This document shows positions 36,989 to 43,014 of a stretch of DNA of 64,000 bases, one piece after another. A program made the position numbers and the translations under genes. This stretch comes from Thermohalobaculum sp039026375 (GTDB taxonomy: Bacteria; Pseudomonadota; Alphaproteobacteria; Rhodobacterales; Rhodobacteraceae), in the NCBI GenBank assembly GCA_039026375.1, contig JBCCML010000021.1, positions 1-64,000 of the forward strand, written 5' to 3'. Position 1 is the stretch's first letter, and each line of letters begins with the position of its first letter. The notes under the pieces were generated by a model. It was given only the letters and a program-made list of their open reading frames with translations, was not told where the DNA came from and ran no database searches.

Positions 36989-37020
36989 AAAGGGGCCGCG
37001 GTCTAGTCGGCGGCCCCTTT
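36989..37020. terminator. Perfect 11-bp inverted repeat between divergent genes
   Basis: AAAGGGGCCGC (36989-36999) and GCGGCCCCTTT (37010-37020) are exact inverse complements around a 10-nt loop. Read on either strand it ends in TTT, like a bidirectional terminator, but it lies upstream of both divergent genes and 31 nt before the cupin start. It could be a leader attenuator or a protein-binding operator instead. Confidence 0.5.
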
Positions 37021-37051
37021 GACCCCGAAGAAGGATGCAGAGGAGGGTTTC

Positions 37052-37771
37052 GTGGCGGACGCGGCAGGCGTAGTGCGGATGCCTCATTCCGATCGGTCTG
37101 GGATCGGGCTGACCGCTTGGGACCCGATCGACCCGGCGTCGCTGGCCGCGGGCACCCCGGTGCAGCGCGGCTGGATTGTCGATCAGGAGGCTGAGACCGG
37201 CTATCTCTCCGGCGTCTGGGACTGCACCGCGTTCACCGAGCATATGGGCCCCTATGCCGTCGACGAGTTCATGCTGCTGTTGGAAGGCAGCATGACCATG
37301 GGCATGCCGGATGGCACCGACGTTGTGGTGGCCCCGGGCGAGGTCTTTGTGATCCCCAAGGGCCTGCAATGCCAGTGGAAGCAGACGGGCTATGTCCGCA
37401 AGGTTTTTATGATCGTCGACGATCCCGTCCCAGCGGGGCCGCAGAACCCGTCGCTCTCCCGTATCACGGTGCCGGATCTCTCGGCCATTCCCGCAGATGG
37501 CCCGGTCGAGACGGCCCAGACCTGGTTCACGAATGCGACGGGACGGATGTGGGTCGACGTGCGTTACAGCGCTGGTGGCCGTACTGATCCCCGGCCGAGC
37601 AACGCGCACCAGATCCTGCACGTGCTGGCCGGCACCCTGGAACTGACCAGCGATGCCGGGGCCCAGCGCATTGGCGCAGGCGAGACCGCCTATGTGCGGG
37701 CAGGCAGCGAGGTGGCGCGCACCCTGGCGCCGGGCACTACCTGGATCCAGTCCAGCTACGTGCCGGCCTGA
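37052..37771 (+). CDS. Cupin_3 (DUF861)-type bicupin protein
   Basis: A 239-residue cytosolic protein with two cupin-like halves. The first half has DEFMLLLEGSMTMGMPDG, GEVFVIPKG and LQCQWKQTGYVRKVFMIVDD, a good match to the Cupin_3 pattern seen in ureidoglycine aminohydrolase relatives. The second half (about 150-235) has HQILHVLAGTLEL and GETAYVRAGS. I chose GTG 37052, five bases after GAGGAGGG, over the TTG at 37019 inside the hairpin. It is divergent from the TMADH operon and may sense or process a pathway intermediate; the reaction is unknown. Confidence 0.8.
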   Translation: MADAAGVVRMPHSDRSGIGLTAWDPIDPASLAAGTPVQRGWIVDQEAETGYLSGVWDCTAFTEHMGPYAVDEFMLLLEGSMTMGMPDGTDVVVAPGEVFVIPKGLQCQWKQTGYVRKVFMIVDDPVPAGPQNPSLSRITVPDLSAIPADGPVETAQTWFTNATGRMWVDVRYSAGGRTDPRPSNAHQILHVLAGTLELTSDAGAQRIGAGETAYVRAGSEVARTLAPGTTWIQSSYVPA

Positions 37772-38145
37772 GCGACCGCCAGGGGCGGGGCGACCGGGTC
37801 GGTCGGGTCAGTGTCCGCCAAATCCTCCCAACAGACAAAGACTGCGTTGGTCACCATGGCGTTGACTTGGATATGCAGGGACGAGACAGGTTCGCGCCGC
37901 GGCGCGATCTGGGCCCACGCGGCCTCGGATTGGGCACGGTCGCGAAAGCTCATCACCGTGAAGTAGCGCCGGTCGTTGCTGTCGTCGGTGTCCAGCGGCG
38001 TGTCGCGGCGTCGCTCGCCGATCCCGCTGGCCGACACGATCAGATCCTCGGCCCGCATGGCCTGGATCAGCGCCCGCCAGGCGGCGCTGAAATCCTGCAG
38101 CGTGTGGTTGGGGCGTAGGTCGAAGATGCTGTGCATGTGGAACAT
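37756..38145 (-). CDS. Small alpha/beta-barrel-like hypothetical protein, 129 aa
   Basis: The function is not recognised. The protein starts MFHMHSIFDLRPNHTLQDFSAAWRAL and alternates strand and helix in a way that resembles dimeric alpha/beta-barrel proteins (DUF6614 or antibiotic-monooxygenase-like); the assignment is by appearance only. GGGGAGC precedes ATG 38145. Its 3' end overlaps the 3' end of the cupin gene by 16 nt tail to tail. It lies 33 nt after the start of the aminotransferase operon end, so it is probably cotranscribed downstream of that aminotransferase. Confidence 0.6.
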   Translation of the reverse strand: MFHMHSIFDLRPNHTLQDFSAAWRALIQAMRAEDLIVSASGIGERRRDTPLDTDDSNDRRYFTVMSFRDRAQSEAAWAQIAPRREPVSSLHIQVNAMVTNAVFVCWEDLADTDPTDPVAPPLAVAQAGT

Positions 38146-38178
38146 GGCGTGCTCCCCGGGATGGCGTTCAGAACGGCG

Positions 38179-39576
38179 CTAGCTTTCGGCAGCAATCGCG
38201 GCCGCGACCTCCTCGATTGCATCCTCCAGGATGTCGAACATCTCGTCTATTTGCGCCGGTGTGATCACCAGCGGCGGCGAGAACACGCACATATTGATCA
38301 GCGGGCGCACGATCAGGCCGCGCGCTTCGCAGGCCCGGTCCAGCCGCGAACCCAGATCGCGCTGCACGCTCAGCGCCGTTGACCGGCCCTGATCGGTCAG
38401 TCCCTCCAGACAACCCAGCAGGCCCATGCCCCTGGCATCGCCGATGACGGGAGACTGCGCCAGCTTGGCCAGACGGCCCTGGAACTGCGGCGCAACGCGG
38501 TTGACGTGGCCCAGCAGATCTTCGTGCTCGATGATGTCCAGATTGGCCATAGCAGCCGCGCACGAAACGGGATGCGCCGAATAGGTGTAACCGTTCGGGA
38601 ACAGCACCTGGTGATCGGCGCCGGTCATCCGCTCCATCACCCGGTCCGAGATCAGGCACGCCCCCAGCGGCAGATAGCCCGAGGTCAGCCCCTTGGCGCA
38701 GGTGATCATATCTGGCTCGATCCCGAACAGCTCCTCCGACGCGAACCAGGTCCCCAGCCGCCCAAAGGCGGTAACCACCTCGTCCGAGATGTAGAGGATG
38801 TCATGCTTGCGGCAGACCGCCAGCGTGCGGGCATGGTAGCCCTTGGGCGGGATCACCACGCCGCCTGAACACAGGATGGGCTCGGCGATGAAGGCGCCCA
38901 CGCGGTCGGGGCCCAGTTGGGTGATGGCCCGCTCCAGATCGGCGATTTTGGCATCGCACCATTGGTCTTCGGTCATGCCATCGGGGCGAATGAACGGATT
39001 GACGTCCGGCAGCATGTGAACCAGCCGGTCCTCGACGTCGAAATGGCTGCGGTCGCGTTCCTTGCCAGTGACCGTGTTCGAGAGATAGGTCGACCCATGG
39101 TAGCCCTTTTCCCGCGCGATCACGATCTTCTTCTCGGGCCGGCCCAGGCGGTTGTTCAGGAAATGCATGGTGCGGATGGCGGTGTCGACCGCGGTCGACC
39201 CGCCCGTGGTGAACTGCACGTTGTTCAGTGCGCCTGGCGCCAGCCTGGCCAGGCGCTCGGCCAGGGCCGCGGCCGGGTTGTTGGCCATGGACCAGGGCGA
39301 GGCATAGGGCAGGGTGGTCACCTGATCGGCGATTGCCTGGGCCATTTCGGGCCGGCCATAGCCGATCTGCACGCACCACATGCCGCCTGGGCCGTCGATC
39401 AGGCGCCGCCCGCTCGCTTCGATCAGGTGGATGCCTTCACCCCGCACGATCATCTGCCGCGGGCTTTCGCGCCACCTGCCCAGCGCCTCCCAGGGGTGCA
39501 GGTGATGGCGCCGGTCGGCGGCCTCCTCCGGCGTTTCGGCCTGGCTGGGGATGGCGGGCAGGTCGTCCAGGGTCAT
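38179..39576 (-). CDS. Class III (omega) aminotransferase
   Basis: A 465-residue PLP enzyme that moves the amino group of a terminal amine, such as a diamine or omega-amino acid, to a keto acid, often pyruvate. PLP Lys295 lies in TCAKGLTSGY and the cofactor Asp265 in ISDEVVTAFGR; the GGSTAVDTAIR phosphate-binding loop is near 125-135. The sequence style is that of SpuC-like putrescine or polyamine aminotransferases, but the substrate is not certain. Next to ALDHs and amine dehydrogenases, a diamine route (amine to aldehyde to acid) is a reasonable inference. Confidence 0.88.
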   Translation of the reverse strand: MTLDDLPAIPSQAETPEEAADRRHHLHPWEALGRWRESPRQMIVRGEGIHLIEASGRRLIDGPGGMWCVQIGYGRPEMAQAIADQVTTLPYASPWSMANNPAAALAERLARLAPGALNNVQFTTGGSTAVDTAIRTMHFLNNRLGRPEKKIVIAREKGYHGSTYLSNTVTGKERDRSHFDVEDRLVHMLPDVNPFIRPDGMTEDQWCDAKIADLERAITQLGPDRVGAFIAEPILCSGGVVIPPKGYHARTLAVCRKHDILYISDEVVTAFGRLGTWFASEELFGIEPDMITCAKGLTSGYLPLGACLISDRVMERMTGADHQVLFPNGYTYSAHPVSCAAAMANLDIIEHEDLLGHVNRVAPQFQGRLAKLAQSPVIGDARGMGLLGCLEGLTDQGRSTALSVQRDLGSRLDRACEARGLIVRPLINMCVFSPPLVITPAQIDEMFDILEDAIEEVAAAIAAES

Positions 39577-39721
39577 CGGGTGTCCATCGTCGTTGAGCGG
39601 GCAGTTTCCAGCACATTTCCCAGCCTAGGGGACCCGCAGGCCATAGGCAAAGGCCAGAAACACGCTTTTGGCGGCCCTTTAGACAAGGTTAATGACGAAT
39701 GCGACTTGCGATTTTCCCGTT

Positions 39722-39751
39722 TTGACCCTACATCCGCCCCGCAACGTTATC
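39722..39751 (+). promoter_or_regulatory. Possible cspA promoter
   Basis: TTGACC (39722-39727) and GTTATC (39746-39751) are spaced by 18 nt. This would give a 5' leader of about 100 nt for the downstream cold-shock gene, as in known cspA mRNAs. The -10 is weak, so this is tentative. Confidence 0.35.
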
Positions 39752-39859
39752 GCGCTCGATCCTGTGTTTCCTCCTTTGGCCGCAGTCTTTCGATCCGGAA
39801 CTGACCGCGCCACAGCCGCCGCACGTCGCGGGCGGCCAAGACTTAAAGGAGATCTCACG

Positions 39860-40069
39860 ATGGCTTCTGGCACCGTGAAATGGTTTAACTCAACCAAGGG
39901 ATACGGCTTTATCCAGCCGGATGGCGGCGCACGCGATGTGTTTGTGCACATCTCTGCCGTTGAGCGTTCTGGCCTGCAGGGCCTGGCCGATGGCCAAAAG
40001 GTCAATTTCGACATCGAATCTGGCCGCGATGGACGCGAAGCAGCTACGAATCTGACATTGGCCGACTGA
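39860..40069 (+). CDS. Cold-shock protein, CspA family
   Basis: A 69-residue OB-fold protein that melts RNA secondary structure. RNP1-like KGYGFIQPD and RNP2-like VFVHISAVE motifs bind single-stranded nucleic acid. ATG 39860 follows AAAGGAG; upstream frame is not expected to be coding. A GGCGGC/GCCGCC hairpin (40112-40128) follows. The next genes, a tiny zinc-finger-like protein and a DEAD-box helicase, make a cold-shock RNA module. Confidence 0.97.
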   Translation: MASGTVKWFNSTKGYGFIQPDGGARDVFVHISAVERSGLQGLADGQKVNFDIESGRDGREAATNLTLAD

Positions 40070-40111
40070 CCCAGGCTTTTGCCGGGCAACTGCTGATGAA
40101 AATGACCGCCA

Positions 40112-40128
40112 GGCGGCACCCGGCCGCC
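40112..40128 (+). terminator. Short hairpin after cspA
   Basis: GGCGGC (40112-40117) pairs with GCCGCC (40123-40128) around a 5-nt loop. It is followed by GTGTTTCTG rather than a clean T-run. It might partly end the csp transcript 43 nt past its stop; the next gene starts only 27 nt on. Confidence 0.35.
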
Positions 40129-40154
40129 CGGTGTTTCTGAATGGAATGGGTACT

Positions 40155-40340
40155 ATGGAACAGAGCAAGGTCCTGGCAGACATCGACCAAGCGGAAGCCA
40201 TTGACGAGGGACGGTCATGGGACCGGCCCAAGGTGCGCAAGTGCCTGATGTGTTCTGTTGAATTTGAGAGTTCCTGGTCCGGTGAACGGATCTGTAAGAG
40301 TTGTAAGTCATCCAGCTCGTGGAAGAGCGGCGGCTTCTGA
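40155..40340 (+). CDS. Tiny two-CXXC zinc-finger-like protein, 61 aa
   Basis: An uncharacterised small cytosolic protein. Cysteines 30, 33, 47 and 50 are arranged CX2C-X13-CX2C, the form of a zinc ribbon, in an acidic N-terminus and Ser/Lys-rich C-terminus. I chose ATG 40155 (MEQSKVLADI); ATG 40146 and GTG 40131 are upstream alternatives in the same frame. Its place between a Csp and a DEAD-box helicase suggests a role in RNA handling, but this is inference from position. Confidence 0.7.
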   Translation: MEQSKVLADIDQAEAIDEGRSWDRPKVRKCLMCSVEFESSWSGERICKSCKSSSSWKSGGF

Positions 40341-40376
40341 CAAACTCGCTGTAAACAAAAACCTCGCCCGGGTGGC

Positions 40377-40409
40377 GCGGGACTCGGCGCCGATGGCGCC
40401 AGAGCCCGC
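40377..40409 (+). terminator. Long bulged hairpin before the DEAD-box helicase
   Basis: GCGGG-A-CTC-GGCGCC (40377-40391) pairs with GGCGCC-A-GAG-CCCGC (40395-40409) around a GAT loop; two single-base bulges interrupt 14 base pairs. No T-run follows. It lies 36 nt after the zinc-finger gene and about 105 nt before the helicase start, so it may end the upstream unit or structure the helicase leader. Confidence 0.5.
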
Positions 40410-40514
40410 CCGGACAGGCTGATCAATGAGCACTGACTGGGCCGCGCCCGGTGCCACGTGCGTGCGCAGGGGCGACCAAGGGGTCGCATCGGCCTGCGCC
40501 GGAAGGACTGTGTT

Positions 40515-41795
40515 TTGACATCCAAGACTTTCTCGGACTTCGGCTTGGCCGAACCGATCCTGCGTGCCGTCACGGCATGCGGCTACACCACGCCCACGCC
40601 GATCCAGGCGCAGGCGATCCCCGGGCTGATGGACGGCCGCGACATGCTGGGGATCGCCCAAACGGGCACGGGCAAAACGGCGGCCTTCGCGCTGCCGATC
40701 ATTGACCGGCTGTTGCGCGACGTGCCGCCCGGCAATGACACGGAGAAGCGATCCGGCAAAGGGCCCCGCAACAAGCCCCGGGCCCTGATCCTGGCGCCCA
40801 CGCGTGAGTTGGCGATCCAGATCGGCACAGACGTGAAGGCCTATTGCAAAGACACGCGGCTGCGCCATTCGGTGATCTTCGGCGGCGTCAAGGAAGGCCC
40901 GCAGATCACCGCCCTGGCCCGCGGCACCGATATCGTGATTGCCACGCCCGGGCGGCTGCTGGACCTGGTGCGCCAACGCAAGGCGGATCTGCGCCGGGTC
41001 GACAGCTTCGTGCTGGACGAGGCCGACCGCATGCTGGACATGGGCTTCATCCGCGACATTCGTGCGCTGGTGGACGAGTTGCCCAAAGACCGCCAATCGC
41101 TCTTGTTCTCGGCAACCATGCCGCGCGAGATCGCCAAACTGGCGGAAAGCCTGTTGCAGAACCCGCTGCGGGTTGAAATTGCACCCCAGTCGACGCCGAT
41201 CGAGCGCATCGAGCAGTCCGTCTACCACCTGCCCAACGCCGACAAGATGGCAAAGCTGGTGACGCTGCTGGAGGACGAGGCCGTCGCCAAGGTGATCGTC
41301 TTCACCCGCACCAAGCACCGGGCCAACCGGGTCTCCGAACAACTGGAAAAGCGCGGCATCGACTCTGCGGCCCTGCACGGTAACAAGTCCCAAGCTGCGC
41401 GGCAGAGGGCGCTGAACGCCTTCCGCAGCGGCGATATGCGGGTGCTGGTGGCCACCGACATCGCCGCACGCGGCATCGACATCGACGATATCAGTCATGT
41501 CGTGAACTTCGAGCTGCCGAACGAAGCCGAAAGCTATGTCCACCGGATCGGCCGCACGGCGCGTGCCGGTAAATCGGGCGTGGCCGTGTCGCTCTGCGAT
41601 CCGAGCGAGCAGGGCTATCTGCGCGATATCGAGCGTAAGACGGGTGTGCGCCTGACGGTCATCGGTGATGCGCCGGCCCCGGCCGAACCGCCGCCCACCC
41701 GCGCGCGTCGCGGCAACCGTCCCCCGGCCAAGCTGAAGACCGACGCACCCGCCAACAAACGGCGCCGGCCCCGGCGCAGGCGGCGCGCGGCCTAA
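40515..41795 (+). CDS. DEAD-box ATP-dependent RNA helicase, RhlE-like
   Basis: A 426-residue helicase. Motifs in order: Q motif (TPTPIQAQAIP), I (AQTGTGKT), Ia (PTRELAIQ), TPGRLLD, II (DEAD), III (SATMP), V (ATDIAARGIDI), VI (HRIGRTARAG). A basic Arg/Lys-rich tail follows. The start is probably TTG 40515 (MTSKTFSDFGLAEPI), about 8 nt after GGAAGGA; the frame is open upstream but without homology. The tail resembles RhlE rather than CsdA. Its place next to cspA suggests a cold-adaptation job. Ends in a 4-nt tail-to-tail overlap with the TetR gene. Confidence 0.93.
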   Translation: MTSKTFSDFGLAEPILRAVTACGYTTPTPIQAQAIPGLMDGRDMLGIAQTGTGKTAAFALPIIDRLLRDVPPGNDTEKRSGKGPRNKPRALILAPTRELAIQIGTDVKAYCKDTRLRHSVIFGGVKEGPQITALARGTDIVIATPGRLLDLVRQRKADLRRVDSFVLDEADRMLDMGFIRDIRALVDELPKDRQSLLFSATMPREIAKLAESLLQNPLRVEIAPQSTPIERIEQSVYHLPNADKMAKLVTLLEDEAVAKVIVFTRTKHRANRVSEQLEKRGIDSAALHGNKSQAARQRALNAFRSGDMRVLVATDIAARGIDIDDISHVVNFELPNEAESYVHRIGRTARAGKSGVAVSLCDPSEQGYLRDIERKTGVRLTVIGDAPAPAEPPPTRARRGNRPPAKLKTDAPANKRRRPRRRRRAA

Positions 41796-42403
41796 GCGAC
41801 CGGCGTTACCCCCGACGGCGCATACTCCTTCAGGAACATGTCGACCGTTGTCTGGATGATGGCTGACATCTGATCGCGGCTGACGATCTCGCCCGAGAAG
41901 ATGACTGGCCAAAAGGCCTGGGCCTTGATCAGGCCCAGGAACTGATCCGTCGCGCGGTCCAGATCCGGGATATCCAAGGCCCCCGCCGCGCTGACGTCCC
42001 CCAAAAACTCGCGGAAGACGGCAAGGCGGGCCATCTTCTCGTTCATCTCGGCGGCCAGAACGGGATCGCGCATCGTCTCGCCCACCACCATCCGGGCCAG
42101 CTTCACAAAATCGGCATCGGTCAGCAGCACGCCCTCGGCCCAGCCCAGCTTGGTCAGCTCGTCGCGGATCGGCTTTGACCCGTCATAGGCGATGTCAAAG
42201 GCCGCATTCGCGCGCGTGGCCATGATGTCCAGGATGGCGCGGAACAGCACGTCCTTGGATTCGAAATGGTTGTAGACCGTGCGCTTCGAGACCTCGGCCC
42301 GGGCCGAGATCCGATCCATGCTGGCACCGGCAAAGCCGCGCTCGCGGAACTCTGCCACGGCCGCGTCAATGATCTGGCGGTGTTTGGTCTGCGATATGTC
42401 CAT
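41792..42403 (-). CDS. TetR-family transcriptional regulator
   Basis: A 203-residue repressor-type protein. The HTH covers about residues 25-55 (GASMDRISARAEVSKRTVYNHFESKD, noted by TVYNHF). The C-terminal ligand-binding domain is variable and does not reveal the inducer. It is divergent from the molybdenum hydroxylase genes, with palindromes between them, so it very probably controls that pair and itself. Confidence 0.92.
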   Translation of the reverse strand: MDISQTKHRQIIDAAVAEFRERGFAGASMDRISARAEVSKRTVYNHFESKDVLFRAILDIMATRANAAFDIAYDGSKPIRDELTKLGWAEGVLLTDADFVKLARMVVGETMRDPVLAAEMNEKMARLAVFREFLGDVSAAGALDIPDLDRATDQFLGLIKAQAFWPVIFSGEIVSRDQMSAIIQTTVDMFLKEYAPSGVTPVA

Positions 42404-42444
42404 CTCGATCCCCGATCGCGGTCATAGACAGAAGCCGCGGGGAT

Positions 42445-42503
42445 GTAAACTATGCGGTTTACTCAGGCGCGATCCCGCATATACTACACCGTGTAGTTTA
42501 CAC
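42445..42503. promoter_or_regulatory. Operators and promoter between TetR gene and iorA
   Basis: Three overlapping symmetries lie here: GTAAAC-N6-GTTTAC (42445-42462), ACTACACCGTGTAGT (42483-42497, perfect 15-mer) and GTGTA-GTT-TACAC (42491-42503). A plus-strand promoter TTTACT (42458-42463), 16-nt spacer, TATACT (42480-42485) touches both palindromes: the -35 overlaps the first and the -10 the second. This suggests repression of the hydroxylase genes by the adjacent TetR protein. Confidence 0.7.
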
Positions 42504-42556
42504 CGACTCACCTGATTTCCCCATAGCGAAACCCCTCGGCAGGAGGCCATGTAGCG

Positions 42557-43012
42557 ATGAAGTTGACCATTAACGGACAAACCCGGGATGTGACCGCGCC
42601 CGAAGACACCCCGCTTTTGTGGGTGCTGCGCGACGAACTGAACCTGACCGGCACGAAATTCGGCTGTGGCGTCGCATCGTGCGGCGCCTGCACCGTGCAT
42701 GTGGACGGGGTGCCCGTGCGATCATGCTCGACCTTTGTGGGCGATGTGGCGGATGCGGACATCACCACGATCGAGGGCGTTGACGGCCCCGCCGCCAAGG
42801 CCGTGCAAACCGCCTGGCGCGAGCTGGACGTGGTCCAGTGCGGCTATTGCCAGTCCGGCCAGATCATGTCGGCCGCCTCCCTGCTGACCGAGACGCCGCG
42901 TCCCACGGATGCCGATATCGAAGCGGCGATGTCGGGCAATGCCTGCCGCTGCGCCACCTACCAGCGTGTGCGCGCCGCGATCCACCGCGCCGCCGACATC
43001 ATGGAGGCGTGA
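42557..43012 (+). CDS. Molybdenum hydroxylase 2Fe-2S subunit (IorA-like)
   Basis: A 151-residue electron-transfer subunit of a xanthine-dehydrogenase-family enzyme. The plant-ferredoxin-type cluster has Cys37, 42, 45 and 57 (CGVASCGAC) and the second, four-helix cluster has Cys95, 98, 130 and 132 (CGYCQSG and CRC). Length equals isoquinoline 1-oxidoreductase alpha subunits. It precedes the large subunit by 2 nt and lacks any FAD subunit nearby. Confidence 0.93.
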   Translation: MKLTINGQTRDVTAPEDTPLLWVLRDELNLTGTKFGCGVASCGACTVHVDGVPVRSCSTFVGDVADADITTIEGVDGPAAKAVQTAWRELDVVQCGYCQSGQIMSAASLLTETPRPTDADIEAAMSGNACRCATYQRVRAAIHRAADIMEA

Positions 43013-43014
43013 GC

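Noticed and set aside
40308..41912. 534-codon minus-strand frame across the DEAD-box helicase
   Set aside because: Antisense shadow of a well-conserved helicase; its translation has no recognisable domain.
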